Shown here: piece after piece, positions 22,128 to 33,410 of the stretch
How the letters are laid out: each line of letters starts with the position of its first letter
Position numbering within the stretch: the stretch's first letter is position 1
Source of the DNA: Gigaspora rosea
Lineage: Eukaryota; Glomeromycota; Glomeromycetes; Diversisporales; Gigasporaceae
Length of the DNA: 64,000 nt
Assembly: GCA_003550325.1 (NCBI GenBank)
Contig: QKWP01000101.1
Location: 318,216-382,215, forward strand
Direction of reading: 5' to 3'
Notes under the pieces: model-generated
Database searches by the model: none
Told to the model about the DNA's origin: nothing
Seen by the model: only the letters and a program-made list of their open reading frames with translations
Made by a program: the position numbers and the translations under genes

Positions 22128-23152
22128 TAGGGATAGGCACGGTCGGTCACGGTCAGTCATCGGTCGGTCATGATCGGTTAACCGCTTATGACCGGTTGAC
22201 CGCGGTCATTCATACGGTTAATGACCGGTTATAGCCGATAAATTATTTACCCAATTATCCAATCAAATATCTAAATAAGTGACAAGTAGGGATGGTACAC
22301 TGCACAGACTGCCGAAGACGGTGATTTGCATTACATGATCAATAAAACCATTCGTTCATATTTCTGGTCACATTTAAAGTTGGTTTGTTCTAGATCTGGC
22401 CAAATGATCTGCAAATTTGACCAGAAGCGGAGGCAAATCATGTGATCAACCGCCAATTTGACGATTACCGGAACAAAAACCCTGAGTCTAAACCTACCTC
22501 GATGTGTTAAGCAAATATGTCAGGAAGGCAATTTTGCTTATATATATCTACCTAAGACCTAATATAACCCTAATATAGGACGACCCTAACTCTAAAGTTA
22601 ATTGAAAAATTATTAAATATGGTTGCCTCCGCTTTAGACGTCCCCTTATTTGTACCCAAAAGAAACCCATCGCATACAATTCTGTCAAAATTGCAGATCA
22701 TTTGACCGGAATTAAAATTGTTTTGTTATAATTCTGGCCAAATGATCTGCAAATTTGGCCGGAATTATGAACAAGGTATTTCTCAACCGGGTTCACTGCC
22801 TAAAAAATTTTCAGATCATGTGATATACATTAATTTATATACTCATTATTGTTATATTCATTATTGTTCACTTATATCATAAAAAAGTTTTATTTAAAAA
22901 TGAAACATATCGTCCATCAAACATGCAAAGTCATATGATCTGAAAAACTTTTGAGAGACGAGTTGATTTTTCTATTTATCAGATGATACAAATACACCGA
23001 TATAAATTTTAAGCAATAATTATTCATATATTAGCCAGAATTTGGCATTGGTCATAATCTTGACCAGTCGGTCAACTCGCTCTGACCGGCTAATATCGGT
23101 CATGTTCATTAACCGGTCATGACCGGTTATGACCAGACCGTGTCCATTCCTA
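22128..23152. mobile_element. 1-kb hAT-type element with GGTCA word arrays and 8-bp target duplication
   Basis: CTTACAAC at 22120-22127 recurs exactly at 23153-23160. The ends read TAGGGATAGGCACGGTC and GACCGTGTCCATTCCTA. Both arms are packed with CGGTCATGACCGG words. The interior carries a nested GTCTAAAGCGG element and two inverted GATCTGCAAATTTG segments. The interior without the GGTCA arms recurs at 55447-56200. No transposase frame. Confidence 0.9.
22424..22641. mobile_element. Nested MITE, GTCTAAAGCGG family, copy B
   Basis: It begins AAGCGGAGGCAAATCATGTG and ends TTGCCTCCGCTTTAGACGT, imperfect inverted repeats. The interior TATATATATCTACCTAAGAC and CCCTAACTCTAAAG match copies A and C. 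Confidence 0.7.
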
Positions 23153-23160
23153 CTTACAAC

Positions 23161-24040
23161 CAATAAATAAATCCATCTAAAGTTCGATTTGTTCTGTTGT
23201 TGAAAATAGTAAATTACTCGTAGAGTCCAATTTCGATATTAATCGAGGAGATGTAATTGATCTCTTTAAATAAGGTAAGTATTTCAAATCATTACCTATT
23301 TTGATTGAAATGCTATATCATATTATTATAATATATGAATTAAGATTTTTTTAAGAAATTATATTTATTAAATAAGATATAATAAATGCTAATCTGGGCA
23401 TATAGATTTTACATAAAATTGTGCTATTAGTTTCTTTCTATATTATTCAAAATTTACATACTTTTCAAAAATAAATATTAATGTATTATATAATAGTTTA
23501 ATTATATTAGAAAAATATTGCTAAAATTAATTTTTATAACTCTTTTATTTAAGTTAGCATAAATAACACACTATGAAAAGTACATCATATCTGAGTTATA
23601 TCATCCTTTATTCAGAGCATTTTTGGAAATATAACTAAGATGGGGATATAAAAACATAAAAAAAAAAAAGAAATTTACCTTGTTTAAATTTGAGAATATA
23701 GTACAAATTGAAACATAACCCATTGGGATATAACCAGACATAATGTAAATAAATGTGCTAAAATTTATTTTATTTTAACTAAAACCGTTTACAGCATATA
23801 GAGGTATCTAACAATAATAGGTACCAGGAGAAAAGAACTCTCAAGCTATATAACAAAATTAAAAAAAAGGTCCAGGATATGCAATCTTAAAATATAGCAA
23901 GTAAATATCTTTAGAAGATACCATATTGACAAATTCTTGTAATTCCAAACTACTATTAAACCAAGCACTAATATTAAGAAATCTACAAACAGCTCTTAGT
24001 AAGAATAAAGGTTGTATAAGTTTACAGGTTACTACTAAAA
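23161..24040. other. Intergenic, nothing recognised
   Basis: AT-rich; no gene, and no paired termini convincing to me. Confidence 0.4.
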
Positions 24041-24340
24041 TAGGACCCTAGACATCTAGTATAGAGATCGTACTTGTTTTTTCAGCAAAAACTCCTGGAA
24101 TTTGAAAAGCAAAAAAAACAGTTTTTGCCAATTATCTTGGCATCCAGTGAACCAATTTGAACAAACTTTTTTTAAAAATGAAGCTTTCAGTGAGGCGCAT
24201 CTAACAAAAAAAGTTTATTCAATTCAGATTACTAGATCAAAAGTTATTTAAACAAATATATTTTGTTGTTTTTAGCAAATTGGTCAAAAATTGGCCAAAA
24301 TCAAGTTATAACCTATATGAGAGATGTCTGGGGTTCTACT
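24041..24340. mobile_element. MITE with GACCCTAGACATCT termini and a shared core
   Basis: GGACCCTAGACATCT at the left pairs with AGATGTCTGGGGTTCTA at the right. The interior contains CTTGGCATCCAGTGAACCAA, TCAGTGAGGCGCATC and TAGATCAAAAGTTATT, variants of a core found in several other foldbacks here. A related end appears near 56935 (GGGACCCTGGACATCTCTAA). Confidence 0.55.
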
Positions 24341-25561
24341 AAAATCCAAAACTTATATAGGGATCTAAAATTCTAGCTCAGAAAACATTAAGCACATCAG
24401 AAGCTTGGTCAGATTAATTTATTTTGTTCTAGATCATTAAAAGGTTTACTAATAAAATTATGTCTATTCATTAATAGGTATCTATTTGCTGTACTAAATT
24501 TAATACAATATAATACTAAATTTAGCGCAACATACTAAATTAAATTTAGTACAGTATTAAAAGTTAAATTTTAAAAAATTGGTATTAATAACTTTAAATT
24601 AAATTTATCCAATATATAATTCTATATTTATATTTTATTTGGTATATTTAAAAAACAACTTATTTATCAAAAGTTATTATTAGCAAAAAAAATATATAAA
24701 ATCTTTCAAAAGAATTTGCATGCTAAAATCTTTTGAAAGAATTTCAATTGATATAAAATTTTTGAAATATTTTAAAAGATTTCAAAATATTTCAAAATTA
24801 AAATATTTTGAAATACTTTAAAAAATTTCAAAATATTTCAAAAGAATTTTGAAATATTGCGAAAGATTTTGCAATATGAAAATTGGTTTTTTAAAAACAA
24901 GCAAAATAGTTTGTAAGATTGTAAAAGCTTGTAAATTATTATTATTTTTTTTACCTTTGACAATCCTGCTTTTATTAACTAAGAAGACTGCGTATCCTTG
25001 TACACAAAATTTCAGTTTATAGCTACTACTGAAATCCCTCCTTTCTCTAATAAAAACTTACTTGTGCTACATAATGTTCGCTAAGTACAATCTGCTGCAA
25101 CAACAACTTTCTCCTATAGGGGCATGCAACTCTCTGCACGTGCTCCTCTGTAATCACTGATTGGCTGCTGTTAGCCTTGTCAAGATTGCTGATTTCTTTA
25201 AATCCTTTTCACCTAGCTTCATTGGTGGAGTAATTTTAATCCAAAAACAAAAGAAAAAAGGTACAAGCAAGAAATTTAAAAGGGAAGAGAAAAAAAAGGG
25301 GGAAAACTACAAAACCTAAGCGAAATACAAAAAGAAAGAAAAAAAGATGAGAAAAACAAAGAAAAAAAACTAATCTATAACAAACACATAAAAGAAATAT
25401 GTGAATGTAAAAATTATATAATACTGTATAGAAACTCTACCAAAGTATTATGTGTAAACTATATAGCAGAGAAATATACACTAACAAACTACGCCTAAAT
25501 TATAAAAGAAAAGAAATTTCTACAAATATTCCAGAACAATCTCTGATATGGCATTTACTGT
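24341..25561. other. Intergenic with low-complexity AAATATTTTG words
   Basis: Positions 24690-24890 repeat ATTTTGAAATATTTC and its complement, enough to fold. Positions 25250-25370 are purine-rich on the plus strand. No gene. Confidence 0.45.
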
Positions 25562-26008
25562 TTACATTGTAGCAAAATGAGCACTCATGACGTCGACTCC
25601 AATTAGGTAGGCGCAATTCTGATTTGGAAGGAGTAAACATTGCTGATCTTCTGGAGGGGGTAAGCTAGATTTCCCACTTTTTGGCAAAATTTTGAAAAAA
25701 CCAAAGGAAAATACTAAAAGTACCAACTTGTAAAGGACTGAAAGAGTATATGCTATACAAAATATTATATTCAACCAAAAGTATGCTTCTACTAATGTTT
25801 CTACTCCTTTTAACAAAAACTTTAGAGTTTTCAGCTCTACTACGTCTTCTATAGTACCAGAGTCTTCTACTGGGGAGTCAAACCCAAAAGGAGAACTCTT
25901 TTTCAGCTCTATTTTAATTATCTCAACATTCGATCTGGAACTCTGGTTTCCAGTTGCTCCAGGGTAAAGTTTTGTTGTGTATAAGTATAATAATTGTATA
26001 GTTGTCAT
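25562..26008 (-). CDS. Small predicted membrane protein of unknown function
   Basis: A 148-residue frame starting at a real ATG. Its codon use is less AT-extreme than that of the surrounding sequence. Residues about 72-104 are strongly hydrophobic (FWLNIIFCIAYTLSVLYK then LVLLVFSFGFF), long enough for one membrane span with a short turn or a hairpin. The N-terminal third holds a Lys/Glu patch (EIIKIELKK) and the C-terminal third is polar with KSGKSSLPPPEDQQ. I do not recognise a domain. Coding evidence is the length, the start codon and mixed composition; no neighbour points to a role. It could instead be a fragment of a repetitive element. Confidence 0.45.
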   Translation of the reverse strand: MTTIQLLYLYTTKLYPGATGNQSSRSNVEIIKIELKKSSPFGFDSPVEDSGTIEDVVELKTLKFLLKGVETLVEAYFWLNIIFCIAYTLSVLYKLVLLVFSFGFFKILPKSGKSSLPPPEDQQCLLLPNQNCAYLIGVDVMSAHFATM

Positions 26009-26320
26009 AGGTCGGTAGTTGTGAAAAAGTTGGTACGAGGGATCGTCAGAAAGAGTTGTCCGTGTAAATTATTTTAAAAAAAACCAGGTTTAATATATTT
26101 TACTATTTTTTGAATATTTTTCAATATATTTAAAAAATTTGGCATTGGTTATATTCATATAATAAAATAAAAATAAAAACTGCAATATAGTAGTTCAATT
26201 AATAAATATATATACAATTTATTAATAACTTCATTTATTTTTTTAAAAAATTTAAAATTTACAAATATAAAACAAATTATTAATAGTATTTTTATTAAAA
26301 AATATATAGCATTATTTGTA
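26009..26320. other. AT-rich spacer
   Basis: No gene. It should include the promoter of the minus-strand frame starting at 26008, but nothing specific is visible. Confidence 0.35.
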
Positions 26321-27044
26321 TAGTCACCTCTCTCTAATCTAAACAGGCTGTCTCAAGAGATTTTGTTTGGTATAAAAAAAGTTCAGAATATAAAATTTCT
26401 CTTTTTAAACTGAACTCTAATAGAAATTTAGTATATAAAGAGTTACTAATAAAAAAAATAAATAAACCTATTTGATGCATAATTTGCCATATAATGCTAT
26501 AATATATATTCTATAAAAAATAAAAATGGTTTATACTGTACTACTTTTTTCTAATTTTTGTATTTATTACCTACTGGGTTACTATTATCTAACCCAGGTC
26601 ATGACCTGGGTTAAATATCTAATCCATTAGATTACTATTATCTGACCAGATCATGGCCTAGGTTAAATATCTGACCTGTTAGATCACCATTATCTAACCT
26701 GGTCATAGCCCAGGTTAAATATTTTATCCATCAGGTCACTATTATTTAACCCAGGTTATGATCTAGGTTAAATATCTGACCCATTAGATCACTATTATCT
26801 GATTCAGGTCAAAACACTAGTTTAATTAATTATAAAAATAAATTTTATTCATAATACAAAATAAATTTATTTAAATAAAAGATTATATATACTAATTAAC
26901 TTAAGTTTGGATCTAGAATAGCAAATTTATTATGTTAATTCAATATATCCAAATAAAACATAGACAAAATATTTGTTTTGAAAGTTTTAGTTCAGATTAT
27001 TAAGAGTCTGTTATATAAAGGGCTGAATTAGAGAGAGGTGACTG
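26321..27044. mobile_element. TA-flanked MITE (AGTCACCTCTCTCTAAT) with an internal tandem array
   Basis: The ends TAGTCACCTCTCTCTAAT and ATTAGAGAGAGGTGACTG are inverted repeats, each bordered by TA. This is the pattern of Tc1/mariner (pogo-like) non-autonomous elements. About 724 bp. No transposase frame is present. Confidence 0.8.
26575..26815. repeat. Tandem array of four palindromic units of about 58 bp
   Basis: Each unit holds AACCCAGGTCATGACCTGGG then TTAAATATCTGACC and ATTAGATCACTATTATCTG, with moderate drift between copies. The palindrome AGGTCATGACCT is kept best in the first unit. The array lies wholly inside the 26321-27044 element. Confidence 0.8.
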
Positions 27045-27324
27045 TATATAAACAAAACAAAACAAAAAAATAATTTATACTTCATTACCAGGTTCTTGTT
27101 GTTCTTTATTAGATACTTTTATATTTTTTGTTGAAATTGTATATTCTTCATTATTTTTTTAAATATTTTTAAAAATTTCTAAAATTTGAACACAATGCAA
27201 ACAATCATAAATTTGTAAGAAATTTTAAATATACTTACCTTTTTTTAGCTTTTTTCTTGTCTAAAAAATATTTTTTAAATAAAATTCAATTTAAAAATTT
27301 AAAAAATTTTTGTATTTTAAAGAG

Positions 27325-27420
27325 TGTGGTAACTTAGTAGGTTGGATAAGTTGTTACTTTTCAAGCAATTCGTAATCACAGATACAAGTTCAAATTCCAC
27401 AGGAGATGTTTTGAAAAATT
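27325..27420 (+). mobile_element. Possible tRNA-derived SINE head
   Basis: ACTTAGTAGGTTGG resembles a Pol III A box. ACAAGTTCAAATTCCAC about 50 bases later resembles a B box (consensus GGTTCGANTCC). The cloverleaf is too worn for a functional tRNA. The body could run towards 28370, but I cannot fix an end. Confidence 0.3.
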
Positions 27421-28524
27421 ATATCTTTATTACTGTAACTGGATCAGTAGATCTGTAACCTGGATTGTGCATTGGATTCTTGTAATGACAATAAACATAT
27501 TGGGAGCTTGGTGGCATTCATGCATGCATAAAGAAATGCAAACTGATATTGAGTAGTACAAACTCTTGATAAGCCCAAAGGGTACATAAAAATCCTCCAA
27601 AGGGCACAAAAAAAGAAACATGCTTGTCAAAACCTGAGCAAAGAAGTAACTGAACTTTTAATAGTGCTGCAAAATAGAATTAGATTGAGCTGAAACCAGG
27701 AAAAATCTAAATAAAATAGGGTCTTGGAGGAGTCCCTTACCAATCGGGCTATTAGAGTTGACTGAAAAAAAAAACATGTGCATTTGAAACATGTCCAAGG
27801 AAAGAAGATTATGGGACATAAAGCCTAGGCTGACCAATCCTTCTGGGCTGTTAGATTGGAAGTTTGAAAAGTACTAGTAGAGGTTTAAGAAAATAATAGG
27901 ATATAGGTACTAAGGTTGGGTAAACTTCAAAGAGCAGAATAGGTAATAATAGTAGTTGCAGATAACCTTTAACTGCAAGTGTAAGTCTAAGTAAATGCAT
28001 AAGTTACTTAAATGCATGTGAATATCTGGTAGGACAAGCACCACTCTGCTAAGTTTTACACAAAGATACTTGTTATAGGATATAGAATCTAAGAGTATAT
28101 AACTAGCATTTGGAACAATGTTCTAGTAAAACAAAAGGGTTGGCAGAAGAGACAAGTTTAAATAGGTAATGCTAGTATATGGGTTGCAGGTATAGCAGCT
28201 AGTATAGAACCCTAGAGTAGCTACTTAAATAGGCAACCAAAAGTTGCAGGTGTGGCTAGTTGTATGTAACAAATACCAGTAGATCCCCTATATATGGATT
28301 ACTGATGGCTCTACACTATTGAATAAAATTTCCTGATTCCAAAGTAGACACTTTGAATCCAAAAAAAAAAGTTTTGTATTTTAAAATATAAACTTAATTT
28401 TTCAAAGGATTGCAGAGGTCATTTGAGATTATTAAATAGTTTGACATATTCTATAAATTTTAAATATTTAAAATTTAAAATAATTATAAAAAAAATATAG
28501 TAATATTTCAATATAATCTATATA
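27421..28524. other. Unrecognised sequence, less AT-rich than its surroundings
   Basis: Positions 27640-28370 have a more balanced composition (for example CCTTACCAATCGGGCTATTA and GCAGGTGTGGCTAGTTGTAT), which suggests a repetitive element or SINE/LINE body. No long frame and no domain. The 66-codon minus frame at 27430-27630 is not supported. Confidence 0.35.
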
Positions 28525-28677
28525 CAGTCTTTTCCTCTATAATTACACGGTTTGTGTCAAGAAAATTAGTGATTATAAAAGTATATGATTATATAGAAGT
28601 CTTTTTTATAAGTTTATTAATAAATTGTCTTAAAATTTAATATGATTGTACATGTTTTGTGATTATATAGGAGGCAG
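28525..28677. mobile_element. TA-flanked MITE, TACAGTC family
   Basis: Left TACAGTC then TCCTCTATAATTACAC; right GTGATTATATAGGAGGCAG then TA. The interior matches the partial copy at 1874-1982. Confidence 0.6.
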
Positions 28678-28682
28678 TATTG

Positions 28683-28932
28683 GCATTTGGACTATGTCCA
28701 ATAAAAAATTTATTTTGACATGAACAAATATGGACATGAACTAATCCAAATCATGTCCATGTCTATATCTTTTTATATTGAAATTTTCAGAATATTCTGG
28801 ACTTTCACCAAATTTTAGCCTTAATTTTGTTTTATATTTAGAATATTTCAGAGCTGTAGCCTATGCGTTTTATTTGGACCAAGTGTTTTATGTTCAATAA
28901 AATAATATGGACAATATGGACATAGTTGTTTT
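28683..28932. mobile_element. Foldback with TATGGACAT words
   Basis: ATTTGGACTATGTCCAATAA, ATATGGACATGAACTAATCC, AAATCATGTCCATGTC and, at the right, AATATGGACAATATGGACAT form an array of GGACAT/ATGTCC words in both orientations. It has the design of the other word-array elements, without identified target duplications. Confidence 0.5.
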
Positions 28933-30857
28933 ACAAATAACTCCCGTTATTGGATGTTTCGCATCCAATAACTATATATTATTAATAAATAAAAAATGTT
29001 TACAAAAAAAACTCTTTTTAAAATATAGGTTCTGCGTAAATTCAAGAAAAGATTCAATTTGAAATTTAAAATCTTAATGAACCGATTATAAAAAATTATC
29101 AAATTTCCAAGTTACCATTGGTTGAATGCAAATCTCATTTTTCATTGGTAGATCACTGATCTTGTGACTAATAATGTAGTCATCGAACTATTGCTTCGTA
29201 ATTGTAATTTTTGTAATAATTACATTTTATTAATTTTTTTTAAATATTACATTTCGTTTTTTAACATTAATTTGGCAAATTCTTTTGAATTTAACAACTC
29301 TTTACGATAAAACATTTTAGCTTTTTGAGAGCACCCTTTTTAGCAACTCTTCGAATTCTTAATAGAGCAAAGCAAGAAGTCATAATACGGTAACTGTGTG
29401 CTCAATGAAATATCGTAAAAAGAAGAAAGTTTTACTTGAGCAACCAACGCACATATAACGATAAATATTTAAGCATATATTTTTATTTATTTTTATTTAT
29501 TTATTTATTTTTTGAATTACATTGCAATATGTTATGCTTAATAATGAAGCATCAATTTTACTTAACAATTAATACGATAAATATTTAAGTACATTTTTAT
29601 TATTTATTTTAAAAATTAATAATTCTATGAAATTTGTGCTTCTCTTTGTAACTGTAAAAAACCGAAAATATACTTATGACGATAAATTTTGAAATGTGTT
29701 ATTTTGAACTTTCTTTTTTTTTTTCCTTTTTTGTTTTTTTTTTTTTTTTTGGTTTGATCTTGTGCTGGTGCTAAAGGTGGCGTGATCCATTTGATCCAAT
29801 TGGAGATGGTATTTCATACATCCAATCAGAACTTGGGGAGAAATTAGGGTACCCCCTATATATTAAGGTGTTTAAAAATTTTTACCAATGACTAAACAGA
29901 ACCTCTATTTTTAAACTAAAATAGAGTTTTTTTTTTATAAAATTTAAAAAATTTTAATACGTAATATGAACAAATTTTGACAAAGTTTATGTGTTTTAGT
30001 ATAGATCATCGTGATTGTTGCACGAAAAAAATTAACTGTTCGATTTTCATAAGATCTACATAGTACTGTACGTACAGAACGTTCGTACGTACATACGTAC
30101 ACCCCAACTTAACATCACTATAATTAACCCCAATCTATCCGCTCATTGAATGATGCACAGATAAGCCATACATTGTATTTTTGCATACAATATAATTCAT
30201 TTAAATTTGATTAATTTAATCATTTATTAATTTGTTTAGATATTCATCTTATTTAATTGCACACATAAGAATATTATCTAATAAAGAGTGATTTGATAAC
30301 ATTCTTTTAGTATTCAGGGTGTTCGTATAACAATCACCCTGTATGAAGAAGTATATATGATGTTTGATACTTTATTATTATATACCCAACATACATATGA
30401 TAATATTATAATTAGAAACTAGGGCAGAGTACAGAGCACATATCGGAAAAATTCATAAAGTCATGACATTGCTATTACATCATTTTTATTATTTTAATTT
30501 TATTCGTATTAATTTACTAAAAATAAAATAAATTTTGAAAATTACATGGTTTTGTTTGACGTGATAAATTTGATAAATAAATAAATAAATAAAAAAAAAG
30601 AGATATATAAAGATGTTAGATTGATCATGTGATTATACATATGTTTTGACAAAAAATAAAAAAACTGCTTAAAAAAATCTTAAAAAATTTTAAAGTTATT
30701 AAACTTTGAAAAAGCAATAAAACTTATGATATACAATATTTTTAAAATATTTTCTTAATATTATATTTTATGCCATTCTTCAAGATCCATTTCACTATCT
30801 ATTAAATAAATTACTTTTAATACAAAATAGATAAATTATTTGGCAAAAAAAAAAAAA
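28933..30857. other. Intergenic downstream of the kinase gene
   Basis: AT-rich with long T runs (29708-29751) and a palindromic CGTACGTACATACGTAC microsatellite near 30080-30105. I found no gene. A small patch of balanced sequence at 29770-29850 shows no frame. Confidence 0.45.
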
Positions 30858-33410
30858 CTAGATATAGTTACCTTCTTGATAATATGACGTAGTATAATTA
30901 ATAAATTTGCTTTTATAAACGTTATCAGGATAGATTTGTATATTTGTTTTATTAAAATCCATTAAAATATCTGACTTAGTTAATTCCAATAAAATATTAT
31001 CATCATTTTTCCATTTTATAAAGGTTTCACAGAGTTTTTTTGCAGATGGACGTTTTGTTGGATCTCTATCCCAACATTGTTGCATTAAGTCTATATAACA
31101 TTGTGGAGAATCCTTAATAATGGTTGGTCTTAATTTATTATGGCATATTTTTATTTGAAGTTCCGTTCCGAATGCTTGATTATAAGATATAGAGTTTCCA
31201 TATAAAATTTCCCATAATATTATTCCAAATGAATAAATATCGGACGAAGTTGTATATTGCCCACCATTTAGAATTTCAGGAGCGATATACGGTAAAATTC
31301 CATAAACTCCATGACTTTCTCCATTTAATGGAATTGAAAGTCCCAAGTCTGCAATATATGCATCATGTAAATGGTTTTGTAAGATATTACCGCTATGTAA
31401 ATTTCGATGAACAAGTTCTTGTGAATGAATTATTTGGAGGTCATTAGCAATATAACGCAATAAAGTTAATTTCTCTTTCCAATCCATTTTTACGATATAA
31501 TTAAGATTTTTACGTAAAGAACCCATAGTTGCATATTCTAAAACAAGGATATAATTTTCAGAAGAATCATTTTTTGATATTCCATGATATTTTAAAAATG
31601 CAGCAGGATGTTTAGAAATAATGTTGCAATACGTCCTTAACTGTAAAAAATTAAACCAAAAATATGTAAATATATATATATATATAGTATATAGTATATA
31701 GTATATATTAGTTAAAATAGTTAAAATAGTATGCGTAAAATAAACAATCACCTCTTTTACAGACTCTTCATTATAAGATCTTGATCCATGAAGCAATTTA
31801 AGTGCAACATCTTTCTGTCTATTTTGTTTTTTATCAAACCATTTTGCATAAAATACTGTTGCAAATCCACCTTGTCCTATTTCTTTAATATCTGTAAATT
31901 CGTCATATGAAATCCATGGCAATGAAAATTCTTCAATAAATAATTTTTTTACTTCTTCAATACTAAAATTTTCACACGCCCATTCACCTGTGGCTAAAAA
32001 TATTAATTGACTGTTAAATTTAAAGTAATATCAAAAAAAAAAAAAAAACGAAATTCATAAAAAATATTCAAATTACCTAACATTGTATTCTTTTCCCTAA
32101 TATATTTTAATATATTGTAAATATAATTATAATTATTAAATATATGTAAATATATATATATTTATAAATTTTAACGAATATAAAATATAAATTTAAAATA
32201 GATAAATTACTTACATTTGATACCAATAATCAGCTTTTTGTGAATCTTTTAATATCCCGATCCCATGTTGATAACAATAACCAATTTGATACATTCCACT
32301 AGAGTCTCCCATCTCTGCAGATATTTGATAATAAAAAAACGCTTTATTATCATCTTTTTCAACCCCTATCCCATAAAGGTAACAATTTGCAAGATTATAT
32401 ATTCCATTAACATTTCCCATATGGGCAGCTTTTTGATAATAATAGAATGCATTATCTTCATTCTTTTTAATACCTATTCCATGTCGATAACAAAATCCCA
32501 TTTGATTTATTGCAGTAGCGTTTCCTAATTCTGCAGATTTTTGATAATTAATAAATGCTTTATTTTCGTCTTTTTCTGTCCCTATTCCATGTTGATAACA
32601 ATATCCAATTTGATTTATTGCAGCGGCATTTCCCATTTCAACAGATTTTTGATAATGAACGAATGCTTTATGTTCATTTCTTTCAACCCCTATACCATGT
32701 TGATAACAATATCCAAGATTACACATTCCATCAGCATTTCCCATCTTACCAGATTTTCGATAAGAAATGAATGCTTTGTGATTACTCTTTTTAACACCTA
32801 TTCCATGTCGATAACAATCACCAAGGTTATTCATTGCAACAGCATTTCCCATCTCGGCAGATTGTTGATAATTAATGAATGCTTGATGTTCATCTTTTTT
32901 AACACCTATTCCATTCTCATAAAAAAATCCAAGACTATTAATTGCACTAGCATTTCCCAACTCAGCGGATTTCTTATAATTGAGGAATGCCTGATGTTTA
33001 TCCTTTCCAACACCAATTCCTTCATCATAACAATAACCAACATTATTTAATCCATTAGCATTACCCATTTCAGCAGATTTTTTATAATAAAAAAATGCTT
33101 CATGTTTATCCATTTCAACTCCGATTCCTTCAAAATAACAATAACCAACATTATTCATCCCATCAGAATTTCCTAATTCTGCAGATCTTTGATAATGAAT
33201 AAATGCTCTAAATTCGTCCTTTTCAACTCCTATTCCATATTGATAACAATAACCAATTTGATTTATTGAAGCGGAATCTCCCATTTCGAGTGATTTTCTG
33301 AATTGAATAACTTCATCTTTTAATACTTGTTGGTAATCGGATTCAAGATCACTAAATCCTACTTTAGATGATTTTTTATGACGAAACAGATTATTATATA
33401 TCCTTTTCAT
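30858..33410 (-). CDS. Sel1-repeat/protein kinase fusion, four predicted exons, HRN in place of HRD
   Basis: Predicted exons on the minus strand: 33410-32215, 32096-32077 (20 nt), 31993-31752, 31640-30858; 746 residues. Donors are GTAAGT, GTAATT and GTGATT; all acceptors end in AG, and the frame holds across every junction. Residues 1-16 are basic. About 34-398 are ten Sel1 units (KAFxYYQKSAEMGN, LGYCYQHGIGVEKDE). About 430-695 are a kinase domain of the type common in this fungus: Gly loop IGQGGFATV (444-452), VALK Lys471, HRNLHSGNIL with Asn566 where the catalytic Asp is expected, Asn571, DLG Asp584, IAPE 605-608, SDIYSFGIILWE and CWDRDPTKRPSA. HRN suggests a pseudokinase or altered catalysis. 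Frames upstream of 33410 lack an ATG. Alternatively there are two genes, but the kinase frame alone has no good ATG. Confidence 0.85.
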
